A stretch of 64,000 bases of DNA from Centroberyx gerrardi (lineage: Eukaryota; Chordata; Actinopteri; Beryciformes; Berycidae). The stretch spans positions 14,540,854 through 14,604,853 of the forward strand of contig NC_136000.1 in the NCBI RefSeq assembly GCF_048128805.1, given 5' to 3'. Positions 1-13,805 of this stretch are shown one piece after another. Positions within the stretch are counted from its first letter, which is position 1, and each line of letters begins with the position of its first letter. Below the pieces are notes generated by a model that saw only the letters and a program-made list of their open reading frames with translations, ran no database searches and was not told the origin of the DNA. Position numbers and translations under genes: made by a program.

Positions 1-506
1 TAGTGAGAAACACACACAGGGAGGTGGAAACAAAAGAAAACATTCTGGAACATTCACATGTCCTTGAATCAATAAGGACCAGACACAAAGTCTAGGTAAA
101 TACACAAGAAGTTACACAGCAGCACTAAGGAGTATCATGAAAGAGATAGCATGTAGGAGTGCATAATGTGGAATCCAGAGTGAAACTGCTAATTAAAACA
201 TAGACACGATAATTTCTCTCACACTTGATCACCCGGTCCCATCGTCATCCTATTTTTTTAGATTTTTATTGTGGTGAATCTGCCTGCTAGTTGGTGAATC
301 TGGTTAATTCAGTCTTTACTGAAAATGATTAGAACTTATTCCACAGCCAAACTGAAAATGAACAGATGAGCTGTGGTTATTAAATTGTTTCATTCAAAGA
401 GCGGCATCAGTCATCAGTCTTACGAGGCTCACACACCTCCTCCTCATTTTCTACATTAAATAATTAATTTAAAAAAATTTAAAAAAGTGAATTTTACATT
501 GCTTAC

Positions 507-609
507 CTGTTCACAATGTTATCAACACCCTCCTCTTTATTTGGAAACTCCATATTGTTCTCTGTAGATCTCCTGGAAGTCTCCTTGAAAGTAGATACCT
601 TTTAAAATT
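507..609 (-). other. Possible first coding exon of an unknown gene
   Basis: On the minus strand a polypyrimidine tract ending tttttttgcag is followed by about 100 nt ending in a good donor (aacag|gtaagc). An ATG at 553 opens a 15-codon frame beginning MEFPNKEEGVDN that reaches the donor without a stop. No following exon was recognised between 1 and 506, and the peptide matches no family known to me. It may be chance; it would be the start of a gene running off the left edge. Confidence 0.2.
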
Positions 610-2401
610 CTGCAAAAAAATAAAAGCCCTTTTCTCCAGCACCACCTTTAACAACACCAAACCCTTTTGGGGAGGACGTAGATTGTGCTAATAAAAAAAC
701 AAAAACATGCACTTAAACATGCCACATAAAGTTGTCAGTGACTGCAAAACAAATCAGAAAGTCTTTGTGCGCACCACATTGGGCTGCTCTCTCACGAACT
801 AGTACAGAATTTAAATTAGCTTGGTCTTTTCATATGCAAAACAACATGACTATAATTTTCTCTTTAATCACACACCACAGTAGGTGAGAAGCCCAAATCA
901 TAACCACACTTTACCTGTAAAAGATTTTCCTGTCACAAAACAGTAAAGAGCTGGTAGTAGGGTTGCCAGCAAGTTACTGTGTACTGTTGCAAATTTACAG
1001 TTTGCTACCATACAGTATACAACTGTAATTTTTACAGTATCACTTTTACAGTTTAATACTGACAACAGGATTAGCAGCTCGTTATCGTTTCTTTTGCACT
1101 GCCTTTACTGGTAGGCATAGCTACAGATTTTTACTGTAAACAAACACTATTATGTATTGGGATACTGGCAATTAAGATTACAACGAGTTTTGATAAAGGA
1201 ATGACTTTCATGTGATAGACATGAAACCTTGACAGTAATAGAAACTTTGTGGCTTGATAAATTAAACTGCTTGTCAATCTTGCCAAAATAACCCAATGTC
1301 CTACATCAGTGAAAAACTAAACACAGCCTTTTCAATTATATGACTTACAAATTTGATTATACAATGGATTATACAGTTTCTAAGTGCATTTTACAAACTG
1401 TATTACTTTATTTAAAAAAAAAATGTAAAAGAAGTCTTGACAGCACTTGCAAAACATTTGCACATCATTTGAATGTAACTGAAAAAGTAACGACAAAGCC
1501 GCCCATTTAGGCAAAATAACTTACAGTCACAATAACAGCCATTACTAAAAAAATGAATTTGTTATTTGAAGTCAACACCTCAGTAAAAGCTTGTTCGTGA
1601 ACTTACATCTATTACCAAAAAATAAATAATATATTTGAAGTCAAGTTAACACCCGAGTCAAGTCAGTCTTGACAGCACTTTGCTCCATCCAGCCTTGGTG
1701 TCCCCTATGAAGCACCTGAAAATTATATTAAAAAAAATTGGTTAACTCGTTCAGATGTCATGGCCTTAATTGTTGTTAAACTGACTTGTGCCCAATATAC
1801 AGTATGTCAATATGAAGTAAAGAACTGCACATAAACAGCAGATAGAATACATATTACAATACAATTACAATACATTATCATTTCCTTTACTGCAGATTGG
1901 ATCTAAGCATCTTTGAATGATTAGAGCCCATTTCAACATTGAAGTTCTGAAGGAAATCCATTTTCTCAATTAGTTGAATTGAAAGTCAACTGAACCCAAC
2001 CCTGTTCTGTTTTAAATAAGCATGCAAGCAAAAAGACAGACAACAGAAACACGGGGGGTATGTGGGCCTGCAACTATCTAACCTTTGAATGAATTCAAGC
2101 TTGCATGTGGGCTCTTCTTGGTGTTGAAGATTTAAATTTGAGATTGAATTGAAGACTGAAGATTAAATTTGCACAGGGGTTTAACATTGAACTTCCATGT
2201 AATTATAATATTGGGGTTCCTTTGGGTCATAACATCGTTTTATCCTTTTGCTAGAAGGCAACATCTGAGCTATTACCCTCAGTCAAATCAATATTCAAAT
2301 CATACACGGTTAGACAAATTATTAGCAAATTATCAAATTACACTATTATTCTAATGGACTTAATATGCTACCAAGATGTAGAAGTTGTTCTAATGTTGCT
2401 T

Positions 2402-2470
2402 CAGTGGTTCCCAAGATGGGGTCCGGGACCACCAGGGGGCCTTGAGGGGCTTTCAGGGGGTCCCCAGTGT
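2402..2470. repeat. hAT-like terminal sequence (fragment)
   Basis: The stretch starts cagtggttcccaagatgg and continues through a run rich in ggggtcc/gaccacc. This resembles the ends of non-autonomous hAT elements that begin cagtggttctcaa. A matching inverse end (gtttggcaaccactg) is at 3668-3682, so this could be the outer end of a 1.3-kb element or simply a solo fragment. Confidence 0.4.
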
Positions 2471-3368
2471 AGAAGAAAACTCAGGACAAGAGAGTGACAG
2501 TTTGACAGGTTTATTAAATCTGCAGGTTGGGAGCCAAGGAACTCAAAATCTGGATGATTACATAGAGTTTTATAGTGTTGAATGTGCATGATTATGGTAA
2601 TACAGATAGAATATAATAAAACTATTGGTCATAAAGTATAAGGTCATATGAACAAGAATGAACAACCAATGATAATTATAGTTCTAGCACTTTAAGGTGC
2701 TGCATAATAAGAGGCGACCGCCTTCTTCTAGAAGACAACAAGTTATTACAACAACTTGTCAAGGCCACTTGGTCAATGTTATCTATGAGATTTGAGCATT
2801 TGCACATTCCAAGCTCACAGTTCTGTGAGAAACACACAAGATGTTACTTTTAGAGTTTAATCTTATAATGGTGAAGCAGAATCAGCATTCTTCACTTTTA
2901 GGCACCTAAGGTGTAAATATGGGTCAAAGGTTACATTAAGTGAGCATATAGGAATGTTGCTTTGTAGGCCTATAGGTACGTTTCCATTTCTTCCTCAACA
3001 CCAGCACGAGGAGGAATAGTTCAATTTCACTGTTTCACTGTCCTAGAAGTTAGCTCAGTTTGAAAATATATAAGGATGACTGTTTTGAGTTTTTAGAGCT
3101 TTCCCTTCCTCCACGGTTGTTATCTCCTCACCTACAGTACATTATTTAATGCTGTAGGTCATATCTAACAGTAAGTCTTGAGATGGGGCTCCTTCCCTCA
3201 TGAGAAAGAACAGTCTGTAATCCTACGTACACTTTTTATTAGGATACTATACAAATATCACAGCGACATTATTAAGTAGACCCTATAAGAAGTTTCTAGA
3301 AATTGTATAATGTTTTCTCGATAGGGTTGGAACTCAGTTTTGTCAAATGGGCATTTGTGGTCTAAAAA

Positions 3369-3682
3369 AGTGGTTCTCCACCTGGGGTTCAGGACCTCCC
3401 AGGGGGTCGTGAGCTAATTCTGGGGGGTCACAAGATGATTTATGGGGTAGGAAAAAACATTTCTACTATACACATTTATTACAATGTCTTTTTCTTTGTG
3501 TAATAGTTTTCAGCCTCGCCCTCGAGGCCTCCTCGGATAATCAAGTGAAACAACCTGAAAAAGGGAAAATCATTCTTTGGTTGAGCTGTTCAACGAGTGG
3601 GCGTGGTTCTGTTTTCAGGGTTCACGAGCCACTGGCCTAAAGTAAATCTGTTTGACATGAAAAAGTTTGGCAACCACTGGCT
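3369..3682. mobile_element. Non-autonomous hAT-like element, about 310 bp
   Basis: The left end agtggttctccacctgggg and the right end gtttggcaaccactg are imperfect inverted repeats of the widespread hAT end cagtggttctcaaac. The interior has the typical ggggtc(a/g) runs and no ORF. I could not find a convincing 8-bp target duplication, so the exact borders and the pairing of the ends are uncertain. Confidence 0.5.
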
Positions 3683-3846
3683 AATTGCACCTTTATCTTA
3701 TTAAAACTACACCAAATTAAGCCAGTCGACATTGTAGGACTGAAACAGATCTGGCAACCCCCCCTTTTTCTCACAGGTCTTTAGAGTCATATGGTCATCA
3801 CCACGACAACGAAACATCCGGCTGCTCTCGTGCTTCAGAGCCGTCC

Positions 3847-3856
3847 AGAAAGTTCT
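3847..3856 (+). promoter_or_regulatory. Candidate heat-shock element (dnaja4 promoter/5' exon)
   Basis: The ten bases agaaagttct fit the nGAAnnTTCn heat-shock factor core exactly. The site lies about 430 bp before the dnaja4 ATG and close to the probable untranslated first exon, which may end at a gtaagt donor at 3953 (or at cag|gtatac just before it). Such a motif also occurs by chance, so only location and gene function argue for it. Confidence 0.4.
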
Positions 3857-4275
3857 GCACTCACCGTGGAGCGGCTACAAGAACCAGCCATCTTCCCTCA
3901 CCACTAGCCACAGAGTAGTCCGGGACATAGCTAGCACAGGTATACCCGCTAAGTAAGTACGGTTCATTTTTTGAGAAGATTAGTACATTTTCATACGCTT
4001 TCATTTAAGCTAACGCAGTGTATGCGGTAGATACACGAGTCGTCTTGTAATCACATGTGCTCTCTACCTCTGTGAGGCATACTGTATGTTAGCTAACGTT
4101 AGCTAGCCGTTAACGCTAACGGTATTAAGATAAGGTAAATCAGAAATTACGGCCAATGTTGATTTTCTTGTCACCTAGGTAACGTTCGTTTAATTGTCAC
4201 CTTGCCACACCGTAATATTTAATTCAAGTTTTCTATAATAATGTCTGTCTGCTTTATTCAATCTAGGTTATCATC

Positions 4276-6510
4276 ATGGTTCACGAAACCGGCTATTACG
4301 ACCTCTTGGGTGTAAATCCCAAAGCCACACCAGATGAAATCAAAAAAGCCTACAGAAAACTCGCATTGAAATATCACCCAGACAAGAACCCCAGCGAAGG
4401 AGAGAAGGTACGTATAGAAATCTTTCAAGTGTCCCCGGCAGCCCTTTATGGAAGGAGGGGGGGGGCTCTTTCTATTTTAAACCGCATGCCTTGTTGAATT
4501 GACAGCAACATAATGTCGGGAACTTTCTGGAATGATATCTGAGTCACAGCCACGTCTGGCTTCTTACAGTGAGATTAGCCCCCTAACATTATGTTGAAAT
4601 TCCTCAGGCCACAAACTCAGAGGTTGTGGATGTTGAAACTTAAATCTAATCACTAGTGACAAATTTGCAAGGGACTTAGGTTGACACATAGCTAAGCCAG
4701 CCATCTGCAGTCTTTTATTTCTTTGAGTTTTCAGTATGTAATTGTCTTCAAATGTGCAATTATACTGTAAATAACCTGATATAGCTTTTGTATAGAAACA
4801 AAAGCTCAAATATCAGTCGGTACCAATTACTGTAGGCAATGAGTAATTCACTGCATTAACTATGAAAGCTTTAAATCATAGTATTGTTCCCCATAGTGAA
4901 TTCATAGTTTTTATTCTCTGTCAACAGTTCAAGCATATATCCCAAGCATATGAGGTGCTGTCAGATGCAAAGAAGAGAGACTTGTATGACCAAGGAGGGG
5001 AACAAGCGATCAAAGAGGGAGGCATGGGTGGAGGAGGCTCCCCAATGGACATTTTCAACATGTTCTTTGGAGGTGGGGGAAGAATGCAGAGAGAGAGAAG
5101 AGGTGAGAAATATCTCAAATATCAAATATTTTATTGCAGGTTGTATTAGTCATTTAGCAGTTTCCAACGGTTTCGTAAGCTTTCAGGAATCACATGATTA
5201 TGCCCTTATTTCCTTTAGGGAAGAATGTCGTCCATCAGCTTAGTGTTACACTGGAGGAGATTTACAGTGGAACCACCAGGAAACTTGGGCTCCAGAAAAA
5301 TGTCATTTGTGAAAAATGTGATGGTAGGTATATATACATATCAAATCACAGTTGCAATAAAATTCGTAGAAACATTAATTCTCAAGATGACAAACCTTAT
5401 GCTCTGTTTATTACAGGTTATGGTGGTAAGAAAGGCGCCTTGGAGAAGTGTTCGAGCTGTAAAGGAAGAGGGGTACAGATCAAAGTGCAACAGATTGGGC
5501 CAGGCATGATTCAGCAGATCCAAAGCATGTGCGCTGACTGCCAGGGAGAGGGCGAGAAGTTCAGCTCAAAGGACCGCTGCAAGACCTGCAATGGGCACAA
5601 AGTGGAACGCAAGAAGAAGATTCTCGAAGTTCACATCGACAAAGGTGATCCCTTTCTCCATCTAAGACAAAATCTGTACTATTGTTTTTAAAATGTATGA
5701 TTAATCTTCTGTTGCAAAGCAAACTGAACTTGAGATTCATGTGTTGTGCAGGTATGAAAGATGGTCAGAGAATTACATTCCATGGAGAAGGCGACCAGGA
5801 GCCGGGACTGGAGCCTGGGGATGTCGTCATTGTGCTGGATCAGAAGGAGCACGCCGTTTTCCAGAGACAAGAGGATAATCTGGTCATGAAGATGGATATC
5901 AAACTTGTTGACGCTCTCTGCGGTTTTAAGAAGACCGTTCATACATTGGACAACAGAATGCTCATCATTACCTCGCAGCCAGGTAATTGATTGGGTTTAG
6001 CAGGCCTGCAGTGCTGCTGGCATGTCTGACGTTATTCAGATGTCATCAACATCTTTTGTCTTTGTCAACAGGTGAAGTTGTCAAGCACAACGACATCAAA
6101 TGTGTTCAGAATGAAGGCATGCCGATTTACAGGGATCCTTATGATAAAGGACAGCTTATCATTCAGTTCCAGGTAAGATTCACTAACAACACGACAGTTT
6201 CTCCATGTGACACAACTTTGATGTAAATGTCTCACTCAGCTTGTCGCATTGCAGAGAAAGCATTCATTTCAACTTACTGCGATATATCCTCCAGGTGGAA
6301 TTCCCAGAAAAAGATTGGCTCCCGGAGCATCTCATGTTCCAGTTGGAAAGGTTGCTACCTGCCAGGGAGGAGGTGATGGTCTCTGACGACATGGAAGAGG
6401 TAGATCTCTGTGAAGTGGATAGTCAGTCACAGCAGAGAAGCTACGGCGGGGAGGCTTATGACGAAGACGACGAGGGTCCCAGGGGCGGGGTGCAATGTCA
6501 GACGCAGTGA
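4276..6510 (+). CDS. dnaja4: DnaJ (Hsp40) homolog subfamily A, DNAJA4/DNAJA1 type
   Basis: Type I Hsp40 co-chaperone that stimulates Hsp70 ATPase and hands over unfolded clients in the cytosol. Seven coding exons: 4276-4407, 4928-5102, 5219-5323, 5417-5644, 5752-5982, 6072-6172, 6295-6510. Phases agree and give 395 aa (family about 397). The J domain has HPD at residues 34-36. A Gly/Phe stretch ends FFGGGGRM. The zinc-binding region has four CxxCxGx(G/K) motifs near 133, 149, 176 and 192. A C-terminal client-binding domain and acidic tail follow, and the protein ends in CQTQ, a CaaX-like farnesylation box. The C-terminal half (FPEKDWL, DEDDEGP) is closer to DNAJA4 than DNAJA1, and human DNAJA4 is on chromosome 15 like the neighbours' orthologues; the zinc region resembles DNAJA1, so the paralogue name is likely but not certain. 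Confidence 0.93.
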
Positions 6511-6971
6511 TTCTAGTCCAGGATACAAAAGTACCTTGTAAAGCATGAGTTGATGTATTTTTGTGAAGGACAGGGTTCGACCCATGCCTTAAAAAGTCCT
6601 CTTTCTCCCAAAGGTCATTCACTGCAAATTAGCAACATTACTTAATTGACATGAGTTTCAAAACATTTGCCAATGCCATCATTTGTGTGATTTTCCCTGG
6701 TCAAGAATATGCAAGCGGGATACTTATTGCAGGAATTCAGTTAGTTCTCCCAAAGTAATCTTACCACAAAGCTGTGTGTTGGTGTTTTTGTGTGGTATGT
6801 TCTGTATTTAAGGTTCATGTCTTCTTTTATATGTATCTGTTCTTAAGAGCAAATGGGCACAGGTTACATTTCATTCAGAAACTGAAAGGAGAACTTCTAT
6901 GCTTTCTATGAAGGTAATTCCATTCACGACAAACATTTCATTCAGTTTTTCACATCTATTTATTCTTTCTC

Positions 6972-6977
6972 AATAAA
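6972..6977 (+). terminator. Polyadenylation signal of dnaja4
   Basis: AATAAA occurs about 460 bp after the dnaja4 stop, in AT-rich sequence that looks like a 3' UTR. The convergent rps27l coding region starts about 280 bp further on. Confidence 0.6.
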
Positions 6978-7169
6978 AGACTCAGAATGCTTTCACTTTT
7001 TCCATGAGCTTTTTCTTTATTGTCTTAATGGGATTTAAATTTTTAAGAAAATGCATATTACAAATTTTAAATGTATCATCATAGATGGACATGTGGTACA
7101 TCATGCATCTTGTGGTACAATGACAGTAAGAACCTGTCGTGTTTGTGAATGCATAACTACATAAACGTC

Positions 7170-7175
7170 TTTATT
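7170..7175 (-). terminator. Polyadenylation signal candidate of rps27l
   Basis: TTTATT on the plus strand reads AATAAA on the minus strand, about 80 bp beyond the rps27l stop at 7256. A short 3' UTR is normal for ribosomal protein genes. Confidence 0.5.
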
Positions 7176-7255
7176 CATTGTAATCAATGAAAAATTAAGG
7201 CATTTGTCAATAGCATGTCTTATTTACAACATGACTATTCCATTCGTAATCCCTT

Positions 7256-9468
<2,213 letters not shown>

Positions 9469-9957
9469 TTTTAGCGAGCTGTGTTTGCTTTCCTCCGCAT
9501 ACGTAGGCTGGCTGATTGGTCAAAAACTGAAACTGCACCAGCAGGAACTGTGGCTGCCAGACCAGTAAGGCTACGCCAATATTATAATAAGAAATAATTT
9601 AGTTAGCAGCAATTCAGTCTAATTGAAATAATACTTTTAGCCAGATAAACTGTAATTACAGCACAGGTCCTGCTTATGGGGAGATACAGTAAATTAGTAA
9701 CCGGGTAAATAGTGCAATGAACTCAGTAAATCTTTATGAAAAAAATTCATAGTGTACACCATGATAAGTAGTAGCCTATCAAATTGATGTAAGTTAAATG
9801 AGTAAGTTATCTTTTGAGAAAACAAATGATAAATTAATGCCTTTGTGAAAAATTAACAGATTTTTGTCTATATTGATGGTAGTTCTCCTGATGATTATCG
9901 ACTGGAGGTCATGGTTTACCCACCTTTTTCTTGACCACTCATCACCATCAGCATCAC

Positions 9958-10385
9958 GTATGGAGGACCATATTAGTCATAATTAAATAAATATGTGTCA
10001 GTAAAATAAATAATTACATAAATAAACACAGAAATATATAATATCATATAATAATAATAAATTAACAATTGATTGATTTTATTCTTTAATTTCAAAAAAA
10101 TAAATAATATTATTTAATAATAATTGTTTTCATAATAACATGACTATATTTAGTTGTATTTTTATTTCATAAAAACTTTTTTTTATTTTTCAAATGGCTG
10201 TTATTTTCAATTACATGATGATATTTTTCAGAATGACATTTTTCAAAGTGGTTCTTTTATTTCGTTTTATTTTTTCATTGCTCCTCTTTTTATTTCATAA
10301 TGATTGGGTAATCCTTTGCAATCAATTATTTTTCCTGGCTCTGAGGCTGGTCTTTCCCCATGGGCCAAATACATTAATTAGTTGG
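9958..10385. repeat. Left copy of a 0.43-kb AT-rich inverted repeat
   Basis: This stretch begins gtatggaggacca and ends near gggccaaat...ttagtt. Its reverse complement recurs at 14245-14710 with the same order of landmarks: tggaggacca, catgactatatttagttg, caaatggct, attacatgat, caaagtggttctttta, gattgggtaatcctttgcaat and the ggctctgaggctggtctt segment. Compared with the right copy it lacks about 60 bp (the part corresponding to 14329-14388). It is a dispersed repeat without coding capacity. Confidence 0.8.
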
Positions 10386-10555
10386 ATGTTGAAGGGTATA
10401 GTCCAGAGCTATCATCTCTGTTGATCCTTAAGAAACTCCTTAAGCTTTATTTTTACTTTTGGAAAGACATGTACCTGGACCTGGTCTTGAATTGAACTCA
10501 ACTGGACCTGTTCTTGGAATTGACGTGGACTCGATTAAGGTGGTCTTGACTACAG

Positions 10556-11074
10556 CGCTAAATTTCCACAGCTGGAGGTCCCATCGCTGACATCCTGCAG
10601 CAGGCCCTCCTGCCTGTGGTCAGCCACTCCAACTGCACCAAGCCTGACTGGTGGGGCAGCCTGGTCACCAACAACATGATCTGTGCTGGAGGAGATGGAC
10701 AGCTGGCTAGTTGCAACGTGAGTCACATTAATTTCCCACAACCCCTAAATTTTATTCTACAGTCTCATGTAATATAGAAATGGCGTTCCTGTGAAAATAT
10801 ACCAGCCTTACAGTTTAGAATAGTTTTACACAGTGCCATAATGATTATTATATATGTATAATTTCTAAATGTTTTCGCCATCCTTTGCCTGAACATCACG
10901 TCTGGCTCTGTTACCCCTCAGGGAGACTCTGGTGGCCCCCTGAACTGCCAGAACCCTGACGGCTCCTGGGACGTCCATGGTGTGGTGAGCTTCGGCTCCA
11001 GCATGGGCTGCAACTACCCCAAGAAGCCCTCCGCCTTCACCCGCGTCAGCGTCTACATCTCCTGGATCAACAAT
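10556..11074 (+). pseudogene. Fragment of a pancreatic elastase (CELA-type serine protease)
   Basis: Two exons of a chymotrypsin-like elastase. The first (10556-10717) follows the acceptor ctacag and encodes [18 protein letters not shown], then [11 protein letters not shown] and NMICAGGDG. The second (10922-11074) starts GDSGGPLNC, the catalytic serine motif, and continues to [13 protein letters not shown] before a gtgagt donor. Both splice ends are phase 0. The segment covers the last third of the protease. The signal peptide, propeptide, catalytic His and Asp exons and the terminal exon were not found. Frame continuity breaks at the exon start, where CGC is followed by TAA two codons before the conserved STAGG. 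It lies inside the inverted-repeat block, so it is best seen as a captured, dead gene fragment. Confidence 0.8.
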
Positions 11075-11541
11075 GTGAGTGGAAATGGGCTTGGCTTGTA
11101 CAGTATTTGTTAATATAATATGTGCCTTTTAGTGGACGCTTCTGTCCAAAGCACCTTACAGTACAGTGCATAGATTGTTTTTTTCGCTCCACTTGACAAT
11201 GTTAGTGCAGTGCTCTCTCTGTTGCTTACAGCTCTGCAGATAGATTCAGCGTACTTACGTTTTACTGTCTTTGTGACAAGGCAATTAACGTTAAAACCCA
11301 CAGCTATTGATGGGTCTGGACTGAAATAAAAGCAGGAAAATGGTCTTACTTAAAAGGAAACCATTGAGTGTTAAAATGCAAATGTTCATGAAATTCCAAG
11401 TTTCATACTCAACTTCTACTCAAGTGACAGATAGTTACACTTAAGTATGTGTGGCTCAGATGAGTGTGGATTAGATATACTGTGATTAAGAAGCATCCAG
11501 TCCTAGCCTGGTTCCAGACTCCTGACTCGCCCACTCTTCAG

Positions 11542-12718
11542 ATTTGGTCGAGCGATTCAGAGTCTGGGCCTTCTCCCGCTCCATCCGGGATGAGAAGGTC
11601 CTTTCTATCCAGAACAAGGTCAGAGAGAAGTACACTCCAGACGTCCTGCTGGAGAAGCTGAAACGCTTTGGGCCAGAGCTGCTGACCAGGATCGTTGATG
11701 TCACAGTGAGGGAAATCTGTGTGATGTTCGAGCCACAGAAACACATGGAAATGTCTGAAGTGCTGACCACCAAAGAGGTAAGAAGACCTGCGCAGATGTA
11801 TAATCGAGTAGCTGGATAAGATATTGTATAGTAAAAAAGAAAAAAAACATTTTTTTTCTAAAATTCAAACGGCTTCTCTCCCTCTTTAGGTGGAACTAGA
11901 TGATTCCACCCAGCCAGCTGTAGTGGATAGAGCCATGAACTCCACTCCTCTTGATGGAGATTTGAGCAAAGAGCCTGGCCTGGAAGAGGACACAACACTA
12001 AGCCCAGAAATGGACTCTGCTGTTGGTTCAGCTGCTTTGGTTCCTCTGACTCTCCCTACTGATGCTCCTGTGGTTCCTCTGATCCTCCCTACTGAAGCTC
12101 CTCTGGCTCCTCTGCGCCTCCCTACTGAAGCTCCTCTGGTTTCTGTGAACCTCCTTACTGAAGCTCCTCTGGCTCCTCTGCGCCTCCCTACTGAAGCTCC
12201 TGTGGTTCCTCTGAGTCTCCCTACTGAAGCCCCTGTGGTTCCTCTGAGCCTCGCTACTGAAGCTCCTTTGGTTCCTCTGAGCCTCCCTACTGAAGCTCCT
12301 CTGGTTTCTGTGAACCTCCTTACTGAAGCTCCTCTGGCTCCTCTGCGCCTCCCTACTGAAGCTCCTCTGGTTCCTCTGACCCTTGCTACTGAAGCTCCTG
12401 TGGTTCCTCTGAGCCTCCCTACTGAAGCTCCTCTGGTTCCTCTGAGCCTCCATACTGAAGCTCCTCTGGTTCCTCTGACCATCCCTACTAAAGCTCCTGC
12501 CATTACTCCAGTCCAGGAAGGCTTGACCAGCAGCCTGGTTGGCACTGAGGAGAAGGAAGAGGTGCAACAATCCTCTGACACCACATCAGGTAGGAGTTCT
12601 TCATCAGGTCCGCTCACACTGTAGCTCATGTCTACTTCCATCAAGATGAACTGAGGCATTGATTGTCCTCTTTTATTTTTCAGAGATCAAAAAGACCAAG
12701 AAGAAGAACAGAGTCTGA
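11542..12718 (+). pseudogene. Fragment of an unrecognised gene with an 11-residue repeat array
   Basis: Three exon-like blocks with good splice sites: 11542-11777 (acceptor cttcag, donor gag|gtaaga), 11890-12589 (acceptor tttag, donor tcag|gtagg) and 12684-12718 (acceptor ttttcag). Phases match. The first encodes a helical, charged segment (LVERFRVWAFSRSIRDEK, then KVREKYTPDVLLEKLKRFG). The second holds fourteen 11-residue units with consensus L-P-T-E-A-P-L-V-P-L-S. The third is lysine-rich (KKTKKKNRV) and stops at TGA. Directly after that stop the same frame continues as RFFRRLFQTLRKTAEETAE, which looks like more coding sequence, so the TGA may be a CGA-to-TGA mutation. No start exon was found. 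I do not recognise the family; it could be a live gene with missed 5' exons, but its setting favours a fragment. Confidence 0.5.
12052..12513 (+). repeat. 33-bp coding minisatellite, 14 units
   Basis: The unit, about cctactgaagctcctctggt followed by tcctctgagcctc, is repeated 14 times without frame loss. Units 3-4 and 8-9 encode identical pairs (APLVSVN then LLTEAPLAPLR) 165 bp apart, showing a higher-order duplication of five units. Because 33 is divisible by three and the unit has no stop in several frames, long open frames also appear on the minus strand (11886-12659 and 12028-12570); these are by-products. Confidence 0.85.
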
Positions 12719-12914
12719 CGCTTCTTCCGTCGGCTGTTCCAAACACTGAGGAAAACAGCTGAGGAAACAGCCGAGAGAGGGACTGAAATCCCACTGCAAA
12801 AAATAAATTCAGTGTTGCATTGCAATCAGTCAGTAACATTTTTTTTCATTTACTGTGAATAGATGCATTATAAAATTCTGAAATTATCATACAGGAATTG
12901 TATGATACATATGC

Positions 12915-13556
12915 AGTCAACTCCAGAATTGTCACCCTTAATGAAAATTAGCAAAATTTATTATAGTATAAAATAAATAAAATTATATATTTTTTTATTG
13001 ATCTCAGAATCCAGAAACTGTATTGCTTTCATCATTTCCTGTTTCACTGGGGTCAAAATATGAGGTTGCACACATGTAAAATCCATTTGTCATCCATCAA
13101 AATCAAAGAGCTTTCAACTCAGAGGAGACAGATAGTAAAATACCACTAAGCACAGTCAGGGCAATAATCAAAAAGTTTTAGAAATCTGGAACAGTTGCAA
13201 ATTCACCAGGAAGAGGATGCATGTGCATATTGTCCCCATGAACAGGGAGGAAGATGGTGAGGGAGGCAAAGAGGAACCCAAGGATCACAGTTTCACAACT
13301 GCACAGTTGAGTGGAATGCTGAGGTTATCGAGTGACAAAAACAGTTAGACGCCTCCTTGTCAACAAGCTCTTTGGAAGGGTTGCAGGAAAGAAGCCCTTA
13401 CTGAGTGCAACCAATAAACTGAATCGCCTGAACTTTGCCAAGTATCACTGGAACTACAATTGAAATTGTGTGTTGTGGTCAGATGAGACCAAAATGGAAC
13501 TTTTTGGCCATGCACACCACCGGCATGTTTGGCGACAAAAGACGACTGCATATAGT
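12915..13556 (+). mobile_element. Decayed Tc1-like transposon, 3' truncated
   Basis: The left end (ctccagaattgtcaccctt) resembles the inverted repeats of fish Tc1-like elements. The following sequence matches the layout of a Tc1 transposase. The frame is broken many times, but pieces read AGKKPLLSATNKLNRLNFAKYHW and later LWSDETKMELFG, the region of the second catalytic Asp. Homology stops near 13556 after RQKTTAYS, and no right inverted repeat was seen. It cannot encode an active enzyme. Confidence 0.8.
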
Positions 13557-13805
13557 AGGAATCATAGGTAGGAATGCATGCTAAACATAGCTAGAGTTAG
13601 CAAACAATTTCCCTACAATTAGCTGTTAGCTGAGTGTGGCTGAAGTGCTGGGTGCTGTTGGCAGCTGTCAGGATTCTGTGGGGAAGTGAACTGTTCCTCT
13701 TCTCTCCCGCAGTGTCAGGTCCTTATCCAGGTGCTGATAATATATTAATTCAAATCTTAATAATAATAATATTTAGACTTTTTTCTCAAAATTACCACTT
13801 TATTT

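Larger units (their letters stand above)
1..3800. other. Non-coding, repeat-bearing flank
   Basis: AT-rich sequence with no ORF of family character. Around 960-1150 there are many short palindromic motifs of the type tactgtaaa/tttacagta, common in fish non-autonomous DNA transposons. Two stretches near 2402 and 3369 begin with a hAT-like end. A weak candidate exon lies at 507-609 on the minus strand and is listed separately. Confidence 0.6.

Noticed and set aside
5194-5691. 165-aa continuous frame in dnaja4
   Set aside because: It reads through the intron 5324-5416; splicing at gatg|gtaggt and acag|gttatgg restores the conserved CDGYGG zinc motif.
11886-12659. 257-aa and 180-aa minus-strand open frames over the 33-bp repeats
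   Set aside because: They exist because the repeat unit is a multiple of three with no stop in those frames. The plus strand has matching splice sites and frames on both sides, the minus strand does not.
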